DNA of 64,000 nt from JAJPKK01 sp963787675 (GCA_963787675.1 CAWBDV010000011.1:124001-188000); one strand, 5' to 3'; counted from the first letter of the stretch, positions 35,686 to 46,231 are shown. Made by a program: numbers and translations. Notes: generated from the letters alone by a model not told the origin.

Positions 35686-36988
35686 TTAGCGAGCTGCCAT
35701 ACAAAACTCTCGAATCAGCGCCGCCAATTTCGTTATGTCTCTCGGTTCGCTAAGGATCAGGGCATTCGCTCTCAAAGCCTCGAATGCGTACCGATACTTT
35801 TCCATCTTCTCACGCCCCGCGCTGGTTTTGATATCGTATGCGCTATGGATCGCATAGTCTTTATCGACCAAATACAACGAACGATCGGGAACGAGGAAAA
35901 AATCCATCTCGATATCTAAAACCCAAGACGGCACCATGTCGGTCTTGATCAGACCAATTTTAAATCCCACATCTAAGTGCCGCTTGCAAAATGACGATAA
36001 GCGATCCCAGTGCCGCGCTGATCTCAAGAACAGTTCCGGCTGAGCAAGAATTTCGATGCGCAAGAAGTCGCCAGTTGTGCCTGCCCGCGTTGCAGCCTCA
36101 CGAGATGCGTTTGTGAGCCGCTTGTAGTGCGGATTGTCCCTCCATACGTCTACACCCACCCGCTCGAAGGTCGTGTCAATGCAATAGAAACTAGGCTTCG
36201 CGAGGTCAGCGCTGGAAAGCAGATTGTTCACCTCATCCCGTATAAATTCTGAGAGCATGATCTCGCTCGCATCAGTAATTCGTTCGTCAAAAATAAAATC
36301 AACCGTGTCTGGCACGCGGAGTCGTTTTTCGACATCTTGGATGAGGCGGCGCATTTCATTTTGACGCGCGTCCATCTCTGCTGTGCTCGGCGGCGAGTCG
36401 TCGATCATTGCTCTGAGCCGGTTGAGCTTCTCGACAACATGAAGCGGCGCTGGCAGAAAAGATTGTAGCAGATTCAAATGTGCGTCCTGCGGTATCTGAA
36501 CCGCGCCGCGTATTTGAAACACTGGAATTTGGTGAGCGGTTGCTCGTGTTGGCTATGACCGGCTCAGAACCCGAGCGGTCGTGTCCAGTAGCTTTCTTTG
36601 CTTTGTTAGCCGCAGCGTGAGCGTGTCGGAGGCGTAACCTCCAATGTTTGTAAGGGTCGGCGTCCTTCAGATCTCCAAAAAATGCTTCCTCAATATCAAT
36701 AAGAGCGTCTCGGAACGGAAGCGTTCTACCGCTTCGCCAATTATTAACGGTGCGCGGTTCAACCCTGCACACCCTTGCAAACTCGTCAGCTGTCCAGTTG
36801 TGCCCGGGTTGGGTGGGGCTGAGGTGTGGCCGGGTGCCACGGTCAAAAAGAAAATTGAACAACGCGCAGAAGTTTGAAGGAAGGAAGCCCTCCTCTTCCA
36901 CTGCGGCGAAGTCCGGCCTCACGCTCGGCACCTTCCTTCTAGGGGACCGTTTAGGTTTGTTGAATGGCGAGAGCAACCCGGCGGGCAA
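35686..36988 (-). CDS. Hypothetical protein with helix-turn-helix N-terminus; probable +1 frameshift
   Basis: The first frame (from 36988) encodes an HTH-like part, HNWTADEFARVCRVEPRTVNNWRSGRTLPFRDAL, and loses sense after SGSEPVIANTSNRSP. The second frame (ending 35686) continues with VFQIRGAVQIPQDAHLNLLQ and about 270 further residues (DIEMDFFLVPDRSLYLVDKD). Removing one A in the AAA at 36527-36529 joins them as SPIPVFQIRG, a protein of about 430 residues. A GTG-started separate gene (36522) is the alternative. It may be a regulator with a sensor domain; the family is unknown. Confidence 0.6.
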
Positions 36989-37126
36989 TTGTACTCGCTG
37001 TATCCACTGGCGGGAACCCGCAAACTGTTCTCTTTTGGTTCCTAACTTTCTCCAGGTTTCCCGGCCGCGTGCTGACGTTGCAGGCCGCTGACGCCAGAAA
37101 CGAAGCGTCAGAACATCAGCACGGGG

Positions 37127-37612
37127 TTGTCAAATGCCTGCTCGAACACCGAAGGACCGCCGGAAGATGCACAGTCGCGTCCGCTGCAAATGGTCTCCGA
37201 TCGCCATCTTTTGACCTTCGGTCCGAACGGCTCGGGCAAATCCCGCCGGCTTCTGCTGCCGAACCTCATAAATCTCGTCGATTGGTCGATGCTGGTGATC
37301 GACATCAAAGGCGAGCTTGCCGCCTGGTCGGCCGAGCATCGCCGCAAGGCCGGCAACGAAGTGGTATTCCTCAATCCGTTCGGCGCCGGCGGCTTGCCGT
37401 CGACCGGCTTCAATCCGGTCGCGGCGCTCGATCCAACAGAGGACGATTTCGTCGACGACGCGCTCGGCCTCGCGGAAGCGATCGTCCGCGAGGAAGGCCG
37501 CGAGCCGCACTGGAGCGCCTCGGCGCAAGACTTGATCAGCGCGTTGATCATGTATTCGCGCCTCACCGGCAAAAACGATGGTTCGCTCGGCCATGTCCGC
37601 GAGCTGCTAGGC
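37127..37612 (+). pseudogene. Truncated VirD4/TraG type IV coupling protein
   Basis: About 160 residues of a coupling-protein ATPase: HLLTFGPNGSGKSRRLLLPNL (Walker A), WSMLVIDIKGELAAW, EVVFLNPFGAGG, GREPHWSASAQDLISALIMY. The rest of the ATPase is lost where the sequence runs into the antisense end of the relaxase gene near 37612. Coupling proteins link the relaxosome to the secretion channel. This is a decayed conjugation module. Confidence 0.85.
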
Positions 37613-38825
37613 CAGACACCTCGATTCGCTCCTCCCGTTCAAAGAGCTTCCATTTTCCGCGTATGGCCGTGTGGTTTTCGGCATGGGGATTGGAGCCGAA
37701 CCACACGCCGTTACTGCGCGCTGGCTTCAGTCGAACATAAAACATTCGAGGTAAAGCTCGGACACGCCCTCGGTGCAGGAAACGGTTGCCTTGTTCTCCT
37801 GTTACCTTGGCCAGGCGATGGGCAGTTCGAGTACCTTTGCGATCAACAACGGAATGAGGATGATAATTCATCTTCCGGGCAAACTTGCTTTCGCCGTGCG
37901 GTGGCGCTGACCGCGCAGTCATTCGATTTTGCGCCGTGGCAGGCGACCCCGCCGGTAGGCCCTTCTGCCTTCGGAATGGCGGCGCTTCGGTAGGCCCCGT
38001 GTTCTTGGTCGAACGTTGGCGCAGCGTCCGGCGGGCTTCGACTACACTCGGAAGCCGGGCCGGGTCGAGATCGGCCATGCGCTGGCGAATGTCCTTCGCC
38101 GTCGCGCCCTCGACGCGGCGAGCGAGGCTATGAACGCCTCCTTTCGCATCGACCACCACGAAATCCCGTCGGTCCCCGCGCGCGAGCAGGAAGCCAGCTT
38201 GCTCAAGCTTGCCGGCGAACTCCCATCCGCTGCTGGTGCACCGCCAAATGTCGGTGATCTGCTTTGTCACGTCCTGCGGGCTGATGCCGGTGCGCTCGGC
38301 TTGCAGCATTTCGGCGTGGCTCGGGGTGCGCTTGGGACGTGGCCGTCCCTCGCGCTCGACATGCGCGCCCTGCACTCGCGCGTGGCCGAATTCGCGCTCA
38401 AGCGCCCGCGCTACCAATTCATGCTTACGGTAATTGTGGCTGTCGCTGATCGCGCGCATGCGCATAAGGTCGATGCGCGACCACACAATGTGGCAGTGGA
38501 CCCGGTCGTTCTTGCGGTGGATCACCACGACCCGAGGCTGGCCGGAAAGGCCGAGTGCGGCCTCTAGCCGCTCGACCGCGAGAGCACGCTCCACGTCGGT
38601 CAACTGCTCGTGGGCCGGCGTGTTGATCGAAGCGTGGTAAAATGGTTTTTTGCAGCGCGTAGCGGCGGCCACGACTTCCATTTCGCGAAGCGCACCCAAC
38701 AGATCTTCCGCGGCGACACCGCGCAATTCATGAAGTACATTTCGTTCATTCGTTTGAGTGCAGGACAGGTGGGCGGCGATCCGGCGCGCGCCGGCGCAGG
38801 AGGTGCCCTTAATCACCACGGCCAA
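37563..38825 (-). CDS. Relaxase (MobA/VirD2-like), C-terminally rearranged
   Basis: A 420-residue frame. The N-terminal relaxase has MAVVIKGTSCAGARRIAAHL, CKKPFYHASINTPAHEQL and the His-x-His motif NDRVHCHIVWSRID. The reading is clean to about residue 260; the last part (from about 38000 down to 37563) is Arg-rich and overlaps the virD4 fragment on the other strand, so the original C-terminus was probably replaced by a deletion junction. It nicks oriT during mobilisation. The start overlaps mobC. Confidence 0.8.
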   Translation of the reverse strand: MAVVIKGTSCAGARRIAAHLSCTQTNERNVLHELRGVAAEDLLGALREMEVVAAATRCKKPFYHASINTPAHEQLTDVERALAVERLEAALGLSGQPRVVVIHRKNDRVHCHIVWSRIDLMRMRAISDSHNYRKHELVARALEREFGHARVQGAHVEREGRPRPKRTPSHAEMLQAERTGISPQDVTKQITDIWRCTSSGWEFAGKLEQAGFLLARGDRRDFVVVDAKGGVHSLARRVEGATAKDIRQRMADLDPARLPSVVEARRTLRQRSTKNTGPTEAPPFRRQKGLPAGSPATAQNRMTARSAPPHGESKFARKMNYHPHSVVDRKGTRTAHRLAKVTGEQGNRFLHRGRVRALPRMFYVRLKPARSNGVWFGSNPHAENHTAIRGKWKLFEREERIEVSGLAARGHGRANHRFCR

Positions 38826-39219
38826 GCGCTTTGAGCAGCGCCTTTCGCATGCGCCCGATATCTTTGCGCATGACGGATAAGGCGGACGAGCTCGGCGGAT
38901 GACGATAGGTATTTGCTATTCTCGCGATCTGGTTCACGTTGGAACCAAGCTTGCCAATGTGGCCGAGCAACCGCGCCAATTCGACTTGGCCAACTCGCGG
39001 CCGGCGCACCGAACGCGGGCCAGGATTGCCAAGGGCTCTCACGCGCAGGAATGCGCCGATGCTCAAACCGGCGTGGGTCGCTTCGTCGCGGATGGCGGAG
39101 TGTTGATCGATCGTACAGCGAACGGCGATGAAACGAACTTTCGGATCGCTAACGCGACGGCGGCCACGCCAGGGGGCCGCATGTCTTGGGCGTTGAACCG
39201 GTGCCGCCTCGGTCATCAC
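38809..39219 (-). CDS. mobC: MobC-like relaxosome accessory protein
   Basis: A 136-residue basic protein: VRFIAVRCTIDQHSAIRDEA, LSIGAFLRVRALGN, VELARLLGHIGKLGSNVNQIARIAN. This is the MobC pattern that helps the relaxase at oriT. Its 3' end overlaps the relaxase start by 17 bases, the usual mobC-mobA order. Confidence 0.82.
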   Translation of the reverse strand: MMTEAAPVQRPRHAAPWRGRRRVSDPKVRFIAVRCTIDQHSAIRDEATHAGLSIGAFLRVRALGNPGPRSVRRPRVGQVELARLLGHIGKLGSNVNQIARIANTYRHPPSSSALSVMRKDIGRMRKALLKALGRGD

Positions 39220-39250
39220 CGCGCCTCCCGCGTTGGGGGGTGGGTCCGGG

Positions 39251-39298
39251 AGGGCAGTGCCCTATCCGGCTGGGGGATGCAACGGGGGCCAAGCCCCC
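39251..39298. other. Inverted repeats upstream of mobC, possible oriT
   Basis: AGGGCA-G-TGCCCT at 39251-39263 and GGGGGC-CAA-GCCCCC at 39284-39298 lie just upstream of mobC, where oriT is expected. The second could also be a terminator stem. No gene is seen in 39220-39565. Confidence 0.4.
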
Positions 39299-39565
39299 TT
39301 GCCAAGCGTGATGTGGAGCGGATTGCGGAGGCAATTCCGTGTAACATCACATGGCTTGCCACTCCCCTCATTCACATCATCACATTACCATAACCGCTCG
39401 CTCGTTTCGATATCGAAATGCTCAAAAAGCCAATAAACATCGGAGCAAATGGTAGGTTCTTGGTATTTTCGGGGGCCGGGCAGTTTTGAGTGCCCACGTG
39501 TGTATGCATACCCAACTTTCAGAGTCGGAAATTCGCGTTACCGCAGTTGAGGAAGAGGAATCGCC

Positions 39566-39772
39566 ATGGCGACATTCATCCGGCTCGCGCATCTCGTGAA
39601 TAATCAGCCAGCGCCGCTCTACGTCAATGTCCATCAGATTGTCCGTGTCGGAAGTTCTGCCGGCAGCGCGCCGGACTATCCAACACACCTAAAGCGTCTG
39701 CCGCCAAGGTGGCCACCGCTAAGGCACGGCGCCGCACGGCGTAACCGGCGTTACGGACCGCGAGACGGCTGA
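39566..39772 (+). CDS. Small plasmid-type protein, probably frame-disrupted
   Basis: Starts well (MATFIRLAHLVNNQPAPLYV then NVHQIVRVGSS), like small hypothetical proteins of alphaproteobacterial plasmids and integrative elements, but becomes Pro/Arg-rich after about residue 35. A better end (VATAKARRRTA then stop) is visible in another frame near 39710-39748. Probably a decayed gene of about 60 residues. Confidence 0.45.
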   Translation: MATFIRLAHLVNNQPAPLYVNVHQIVRVGSSAGSAPDYPTHLKRLPPRWPPLRHGAARRNRRYGPRDG

Positions 39773-39781
39773 CCTACCGGC

Positions 39782-40262
39782 TTATTTTTCGGGAGCGGCG
39801 GCCTGACGGCGCGAACCGCGCGACCGTGGCGGGCGGCGTGGTGATGTTTTGCGTTCGGGGCCGGTTTCCGGTTGCCCGCGCAGGGCGACGGCAATGACGG
39901 TATCGGGTTTGGTGAGCAACAGCTTGCTCTGGTCGTTGCCGTCCAGATCGCGCCATCTGAGCCGCGTTGCGTATGGCCTGGAAGGCTTGAAACCGTCCGA
40001 GGGCGCGAAGGTCTCGACCTGATACATGATGCCGGGATTGGTGGCGACATTGTCCTCGGCGAGCAGGCGAAAGCTGTGAGCGTCGGCGAACCTCCTGCGG
40101 CGTCGCTTCAGAGAGAACGGTGTCGCGGTTGAGCAGAACGATACGGGACTTGAACGGCTTCTCAGGTTTGAATTCGGGATTGCTTGCTGGATCGAACGGT
40201 TCGACGAGGGCGATATGTTCGAGCGGAACAAGTCTGCGTCCGATGGTGACAACGTTTTGCAT
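39782..40262 (-). CDS. Plasmid-type hypothetical protein with +1 frameshift
   Basis: The first frame from ATG 40262 reads MQNVVTIGRRLVPLEHIALV, EPFDPASNPEFKPEKPFKSR and SEATPQE. The next frame continues FADAHSFRLLAEDNVATNPG, YQVETFAPSDGFKPSRPY, KLLLTKPDTVIAVALRG. One extra G in the run at 40091-40095 explains the break. Corrected length is about 159 residues. Function is unknown; such proteins are common near ardC and mob genes. Confidence 0.6.
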
Positions 40263-40485
40263 AGTAATCTCCATGAGCAAAAGGTTCTTTGTCGAAGACG
40301 GCAATCAGTATGGCTATCATACCAAAAAGCGCCTTCCGGCTCGACCCTAAAATTAAGTTGCAGTTGGATAAGGGAGGTAGCTTGTTTGCGTTTTTGGGGA
40401 GCATCGCCAAAATATATGCCTACACCCGCATGACGAGACAAAAAGGGCGTTGCGCCAAGGCGGATGTTTAATCGCTGCGGTCGTC

Positions 40486-40839
40486 TCATGGATTGCCCTT
40501 CGTTTTGGCGATGGCCGTGGACAATTCGCGCACAGCGCCGGCGAGGTCGCCTCGTTCCCAGTTGGCAACCACCAACTCGGCGGCTTCCAGCAAGTCGCTG
40601 GCGGCGAGACGCAAGCGCATGTCGTGGTCAAGCCAGAGCGAAAGCTCCTGGCCATCTTTATCGCATATGGCAATTTCGTTGACGGGCATGCCGCCGTCAT
40701 AGGACTCAAACATCAGGTCTAGCGGATCGTCGTCGTAAAGCTGCCGGGCGATGGCGAGGGCTTGCTCGGGCGTGTCGGCCTCGATGTCATGCGTGGCAAA
40801 GTCGGCATCGGTGCGGAAGTAAGCTGTGTAAGTCGTCAT
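40486..40839 (-). CDS. Plasmid-type hypothetical protein
   Basis: A 117-residue acidic protein: MTTYTAYFRTDADFATHDIEADTPEQALAIAR, then MPVNEIAICDKDGQELSLW and a helical end LLEAAELVVANWERGDL. The start at 40839 follows AAGGAGATTTAGCC. This kind of protein is widespread in accessory regions of Rhizobiales; its role is unknown. Confidence 0.75.
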   Translation of the reverse strand: MTTYTAYFRTDADFATHDIEADTPEQALAIARQLYDDDPLDLMFESYDGGMPVNEIAICDKDGQELSLWLDHDMRLRLAASDLLEAAELVVANWERGDLAGAVRELSTAIAKTKGNP

Positions 40840-40900
40840 GGCTAAATCTCCTTTGGTGATGAAAGTGAAAGGGCCGCCCCTTGCGGAGCGGCCCGGATGG

Positions 40901-41113
40901 TTAGGCGGCGTCCGCCGGAGCCTCGGCGTCTTCGGCCTTCGGTTTGCGGATGACAATTTCGGCGCCGTTGAGCGGCAGGTAGTCGAGCTTGATGTTGAAG
41001 CCCTGGCCGTCGCCGTGGCTCCAGCAAGCGCCGATTGGTCGCCAGTAGCTCTGCTTGCCCTCTTTGGTCACGGCGTAAACGCGGTGGCTCGGAGGATTGG
41101 TTGTCTTGCTCAT
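40901..41113 (-). CDS. Small plasmid-type hypothetical protein
   Basis: A 70-residue protein: MSKTTNPPSHRVYAVTKEGK, QSYWRPIGACWSHGDGQGFN, IKLDYLPLNGAEIVIRKP. The start at 41113 follows AAAGGAAATCCC. It lies upstream of the 117-residue gene on the same strand, 61 bases apart. The family is common on alphaproteobacterial plasmids and has no known function. Confidence 0.75.
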   Translation of the reverse strand: MSKTTNPPSHRVYAVTKEGKQSYWRPIGACWSHGDGQGFNIKLDYLPLNGAEIVIRKPKAEDAEAPADAA

Positions 41114-41627
41114 GGGATTTCCTTTCGATTGAAACGGAAGCTGCACCGTCGCGGCTTCGTGGGGGAAAATGGCCCGCGCGCCTGAGCGGCGCGTTCAAAG
41201 GCTGACCCGAAGGGGCACCGCCACGCGGCGCGGAGCTGCACAAGCGAGCCCTTTGCGAGCGCGGAAGCGAGCGGCCTTGAACGTGACGCGCGCGCGGGCA
41301 TAAACCCCATGAAACTGAAGCCACGGTGCTTGCTGACAAATCGAAAGGGCTGCTGGGAAATGAGCAAGAAGAACTCCCGACGCCGCAGGAAGCCGGATGA
41401 GGGCGAGGCGGTCTGGCGTCGTTGCGGACGGGGATCACGATAGGCGGTGGCGAGACGAAGGAGCCTCACGGTGCTCACGGCGGTGAAGGCGTTGGGGCAT
41501 TGCGCCGAGGCGGCTCGATGCTCCGCGTCCATAACCGCAGTCCGGGGTCCGGGCGATCCGAAAGTCGCTATCTTTCACGAGACGCGGCGTTTATTGAGGG
41601 ACGCTCGGCTTGGACATTGGAGGTCGC
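41114..41627. other. Intergenic stretch with no supported gene
   Basis: Only short overlapping Arg/Pro-rich frames occur. No RNA gene, promoter or repeat was identified. Confidence 0.5.
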
Positions 41628-42155
41628 ATGGGACGGTTTGGGGTGGCTTTCGCTCTTTCTCTTAGCTGCATGGTCCCGGTGTTGGCGGCAGAGTTGCCAA
41701 CCCGAAAAGCCGGCTTGTGGGAAATCACAACGGTCAGGGAGGGGCGCAACGTCCCGATCCAGCAATGCGTCGATGCCGCAACCGACCAAGCGATGCAGGC
41801 GAACACAGGCCCCACCCCGCAGCGGTCCTGCTCGAAACGCGAGGTGCAGAGGTCCGGCGATACGACGACCATCAATTCGGTGTGCACCACAGCGGGGAAG
41901 ACCTCGACGCATCACACCGTCATTAAGGGCAGTTTCGACAGCGGCTACACGATGACGCTCACCACCGAGGGCGATGGCGTTCCGGCCGCGCGCACCATCA
42001 CCATGACCGCCAAGTGGCTCGGCCCTTGCGCGGCGGACCAGAAGCCCGGCGACGTGATCATGGCCAATGGCACGAAAATAAATCTCGTCGATATGCAGAA
42101 ACGCATGGGCAAACCGGGCGCGCCGCTGCCGCCAACCGGCGGCAGCCCCAAATAA
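41628..42155 (+). CDS. Periplasmic DUF3617-type protein
   Basis: A 175-residue protein with a signal peptide (FGVAFALSLSCMVPVLAAEL, cleavage near residue 20), then the DUF3617 start LPTRKAGLWEITT, cysteines in pairs (IQQCVDAAT, RSCSKREV, NSVCTTAG, GPCAADQ) and a Pro/Gly tail. The start at 41628 follows TGGAGGTCGC. The function of DUF3617 is unknown and it is exported. Confidence 0.82.
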   Translation: MGRFGVAFALSLSCMVPVLAAELPTRKAGLWEITTVREGRNVPIQQCVDAATDQAMQANTGPTPQRSCSKREVQRSGDTTTINSVCTTAGKTSTHHTVIKGSFDSGYTMTLTTEGDGVPAARTITMTAKWLGPCAADQKPGDVIMANGTKINLVDMQKRMGKPGAPLPPTGGSPK

Positions 42156-42229
42156 AAAGAATCCAAAGAGCGGTGGCCCCATCGCAGTTAATCCACCTGT
42201 ATCGTCAAGACGAACGCGGCGAGGATCTG

Positions 42230-42469
42230 ATGACAGACAAGAAATTGGCTGACGATGCTATCGCGGTATCGAAAAAAGCATCTGTCGATATCCGGGCGGT
42301 GCGCGAAAGCCTTCAAAATTTGTGCGAGCGGTTGGCGTCGGCAAACGACACCGCCAAGGAAATCGCGCGCAATGAATTGTGCCGCTCGCTCGTGGAACGG
42401 CTTGAACTGGCTGAAGAGGCAGCCGTGGAATTAGCCGAGATGATCGCCCTGGCGGACAAATCGCCGTAG
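42230..42469 (+). CDS. Small helical hypothetical protein
   Basis: A 79-residue mostly helical protein (MTDKKLADDAIAVSKKASVD, LERLELAEEA pattern) with heptad-like spacing. Start ATG at 42230 overlaps GATCTGATG. No family was recognised; codon use is compatible with coding. Confidence 0.55.
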   Translation: MTDKKLADDAIAVSKKASVDIRAVRESLQNLCERLASANDTAKEIARNELCRSLVERLELAEEAAVELAEMIALADKSP

Positions 42470-42737
42470 CCTCTCGGCGTCACATGGCCGGCTGGACAGT
42501 GGCGCGTACGGCAGCGGCGAGGCACGACACTGACATTCGCGTGTCACCCGCCCAAGAACCGCGTCGATGAACTGCTTGGCCCGTCTTGAGGCAAAGGCAT
42601 TCCGGCCGCGCAAACCATCACCATCGGCGAGAGATTGTCCATTGCGGTCTTGGGACGCACGGTGTTCGCCGCCGCAGCTCTTGGCCGTGGCCCTCAATAT
42701 GCGATAATCTCTGTGGCCACACATTGGAAATTTGCGC

Positions 42738-43277
42738 ATGCCCCGTCACTCAGTGGTGACACCGCGGCCCCAACCGCCCAAGCCCCAATCTCCTGTCCTC
42801 ACGGTCGAACAGAAGCAGTGCTGCATTGAGCGCTTGAAAAAGTGCATCGCAGACCTTGAAGCTTTCAATCCTCATATCGTGAAGAAGCGATTAGGCACGC
42901 GCGAAATCCTGGCGCTCGAAACCGTCATCGACGACGCCCTGTCGGCAGCGTTCGGGTACGGGACGCCCACCTATTTTCGGCACAACCTGGCGGCGGCTCT
43001 GTACCACGGGCCGCTCATCACAAACGCCGTGTTTTCCGGCGGCCGCCTGAGTTACGGGCCTGGAAGCCGCGCCGAGCAAGAGGCTCGGGAAGCGCGCCAC
43101 TATTTTTCCGACGGCAAGCGGCGATCGCTCGCCCTGCTCCAGCAAGCCATTCGCACACTTCAAGACGAGATCGCCGAGGCGCAATCGGCGGCGGCTGACG
43201 ACTTTGGGCCGCGCGAACGCAAAGCGATGTGGCGTCGTATGGTGCGATGGCGGCGCGGTCGCAGGTCACGATCCTAA
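42738..43277 (+). CDS. Hypothetical protein of accessory region
   Basis: A 179-residue protein: Pro-rich start, then KQCCIERLKKCIADLEAF, GTPTYFRHNLAAALYHGP, an Ala/Arg helix and a basic end. A piece of the same gene (GTPTYFR region) recurs at about 51935-51990, so the gene belonged to a repeated mobile unit. The ATG at 42738 was chosen. Function is unknown. Confidence 0.6.
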   Translation: MPRHSVVTPRPQPPKPQSPVLTVEQKQCCIERLKKCIADLEAFNPHIVKKRLGTREILALETVIDDALSAAFGYGTPTYFRHNLAAALYHGPLITNAVFSGGRLSYGPGSRAEQEAREARHYFSDGKRRSLALLQQAIRTLQDEIAEAQSAAADDFGPRERKAMWRRMVRWRRGRRSRS

Positions 43278-43313
43278 TCGTATCCTTTTCCGCCTACGCG
43301 CCGCAGTCGGCGC

Positions 43314-43640
43314 TCAATGCGCGGTGTCGCTATCTTTGGAATCCGGCTTGACGCTGTCGCGTTGCGTGCGTGCGGCTTCGAGCGCCTCGATGCGCTCGCG
43401 CAGAACCTTCAGCTCCGCATTCTTCTTGGTATTTTCGGCCTTGAGCTTTTCGACCTCCCTAAGCAGGTCGTCGTAGTTGGGCGCGCCAGCCTGGTGGTTG
43501 TCGCCCGCGCCATCGTCCGCTGACGCGGCTACGGCCGCCTGCGTCGCGTATCGAGCCTCGGCGCTTGCTGAAATGAACAAAGCGATCACAAGCGCGAAAA
43601 ACAACGCAAGTGTTCGAATGTGCTCAAGCTTCCCGACCAT
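43314..43640 (-). CDS. Exported coiled-coil protein
   Basis: A 108-residue protein with a signal sequence (TLALFFALVIALFISASAEA) and a coiled coil (LLREVEKLKAENTKKNAELK). It starts in a TAATG overlap with the stop of the S74-domain gene upstream, so it is translationally coupled to it and may assist its surface display. Confidence 0.7.
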   Translation of the reverse strand: MVGKLEHIRTLALFFALVIALFISASAEARYATQAAVAASADDGAGDNHQAGAPNYDDLLREVEKLKAENTKKNAELKVLRERIEALEAARTQRDSVKPDSKDSDTAH

Positions 43641-46231
43641 TACCGAGCCTCCAGCGCGTCGAGGCGCTCGCGCAATTCCGAGATGTTGTCGTTGGCCGCT
43701 TTCAACGCGTCCTTCGCCTCTCTGGCGGCATCCTTCGCTTCCTTCACGGCGTCATCGTCCGCGCTCACGCGCTCTACGAGATCGTCATTCGCCGCCTTCA
43801 ATTCCTGAATCGCCTTGACCAGCAGCCACACGTTCGGCGCTTCGACCCCGTACATGCCTTCCGGTCCCATATGCACCATGTCGGGATGCTTCCAGATCAT
43901 TTCCTGCGCGATGACGCCGGTCTTACGTTCGCCGCTCGCCTTGATCGTGAAATCGCGCACGCGCATATCGGCGAGCTGGGGCAGCGCGGCGGCGGCATCC
44001 TCGATATCTTCCTTGAGGCGCTGATCGGACGAGCAGATGGTTATCAGGGAGCTTGAACTCGGCGTGAAGGTGCAATTGCCGGAGGAATTCCGAAGTTCTT
44101 CAACGATGCCGGACGCCGACGCCGAGCCGACATGAAGCAGATAGGCGGGCGCCGTGGTGCCAATGCCGACCTTACCGCCAAAATAGTTCTTCTCATACGT
44201 GGCGACCTGATAGATGCCGTAATCGCCGCCGGTCACCGACCCGCCGCCGTCATCGATGTAAACGCCGAAGCGGTTATCGACGGTGGCTCCATCAATGGTG
44301 GCATCGACATAGACGCCCGTCACGCCGCCCGTTACCGTGCCGCCAGCAGCGTCGATCAGCGCGCTAATTCCCGTCAAACCATCCGCTGATATCGAACCGC
44401 TATAAATCGCGGCGTTGGCGGTCATGCCAGAGACTCCGGTTGCGGTGCCGGTCAGAATTGCCTGGGTATATACGCCGTCCAAGCCAGTCACTGTTCCGCC
44501 AACATAGGATAGAAACTGTCCGCCGGCCGCTTCGTTTACGGTGCCTGAATCGCTTTCGAGGAAGCCGTCGACCCCGGTGATGTTGCCGACATTTCCCGTA
44601 TTATAAAGTTCACCTTGAACGCCCGAGATAACGACATAGCCGTTATTCGTCGTTGTGCTCTCATTGGTTACAATGCCTTGAACGCCAAGGGCATCCAAAA
44701 CCGAATGCGCGTTCGACGAAGGCAGGTCAACCCAAGTGGTTGCGCCGGTCAGGAACGTGGCCCCGTTGGTATCCGCCGTTGGTGCAGCGGTGACTTGCGT
44801 CAGCGTATCTGGATAGGCGTAGAATTCCGAACCAAGCTCACCGGAATAAGTATAGGCTATCGGACCGGCCGCGGGGCTGGTCAGCGTTCCCATCACGTGC
44901 GTCTGCGCAAGCGGCGATGCCGTCCCAATCCCGACCTTGCCGCCAAAATAATTCTTCTCATAGGTGGCGACTTGATAGATGCCGTAATCGCCGCCGGTCA
45001 CCGATCCACCGCCGTCATCGATGTAAACGCCGTAGCGGTTATCGACGGTGGCGCCGCTAATGCCGGGGTAGATGTAAATTCCAGTAACGCCGCCCGTGAC
45101 CGATCCGCCGTTGGCATACGTCTCCGCAGCAAGCCCGGTCAGACCGTCCGTCGTGATCGCGCCGCTATCTATCTCAGCGGCTGTCCGCGTTCCGGTCGCA
45201 TCGCTCGTCGTGCCACTGACGTTGTCCGTATAGGCAGTGATGCCGTCTATGCCGGTCGATGCGGTACCGACGTTGATGCCCGCGAAATCGCCGCCACCCA
45301 CACCGTTGTTGTCGGTGCCGTCATTTTCGGCATAACCGGCAACGCCAGATAGCCCGTTATAATTGAGCGCGCCATAATTATAGGCTTCGCCATTTACGCC
45401 AACGATGCCTCAGGTGCCGCCGCCGGCGGTGCTTTCGTTGGTCACTATCCCTTCGGAGCCATAGGCAAAGAAAACTGTGTCCGATGCCGGCACATCGACC
45501 CAACTCATGGCGCCGGTGATACCCACGGAGGGGTTAGTGTTCGCGGTGGCCGTGACTTGTGTCAGTGAACCCGGAACCCAATATTCATTGCCATAAAAGT
45601 TGTTGGCGATCATGACCTGCCCGCTCGCCGAACTGGTCAGCGACGCGTTGATCTCCAAGGGTTCAAGCGGCGCCGACGTGCCGATGCCGAGCCGGTAGTT
45701 GGTGTTGTCCCAGAAAAAGTTGGCGTTGGCCCCGAAGCTGCCCGAACTGTTGAATTGCACCTGACCGTTCGAGCCCGCCGCCGATCCGCCGCCTCCGCCG
45801 CCGGTGGTCAGCGTCGTCCACGCGCCGGCGATATAGGCCTCAAGGTCGGGGATCGACTTGTTATAGCGGATCATGCCGTTGATCGGCGATGCCGGTTCCT
45901 GACCCGTCGTGCCGACGGGCAATGCCACGGCGTCCGTGTTTTGCGACAAGTCGAGCGAGGCAACCGGCGACGAGGTGCCGATGCCGACACGTGCATTGGA
46001 CATCGTCCAGTAGATGGGCACGGCTGTCCAAACATTGCCGACGCATTTGAGGATGTTGCCGTTGGTGTCCGGCCACACATAGTCGTTTGCCGAGCTGGTG
46101 CAGGCACCACCGAGCGTCCCGGCAACGTTGCTGGTTTTGTTTGCGAACTGGCCCCACGCGACCGTCGTGCCGCCGAGCAAAGCAATCAGGACCAGGAGAA
46201 CGGCACCGCGGCGCGCCGTCCACAGCCTCAT
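43640..46231 (-). CDS. Exported tail-fibre-like protein with S74 chaperone domain; in-frame TGA
   Basis: An 864-codon frame. It begins with a signal peptide (RGAVLLVLIALLGGTTVAWG), continues with repeats such as VGIGTSSPVASLDLSQN and GIYQVATYEKNYFGGKVGIG, and ends with a peptidase S74/intramolecular chaperone domain (CSSDQRLKEDI, GVIAQEMIWKHPDMVHM) and a coiled coil. Such domains trimerise and cleave themselves off phage fibres. A TGA at 45410-45412 (codon 274) interrupts the frame with homologous repeats on both sides, so it is either a nonsense mutation, an error or readthrough. The ATG at 46231 overlaps the upstream stop (ATGA). Confidence 0.8.

Noticed and set aside
37885..38567. Plus-strand frames over the relaxase
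   Set aside because: They are shadows of the relaxase, whose His-x-His motif and family features are on the minus strand.
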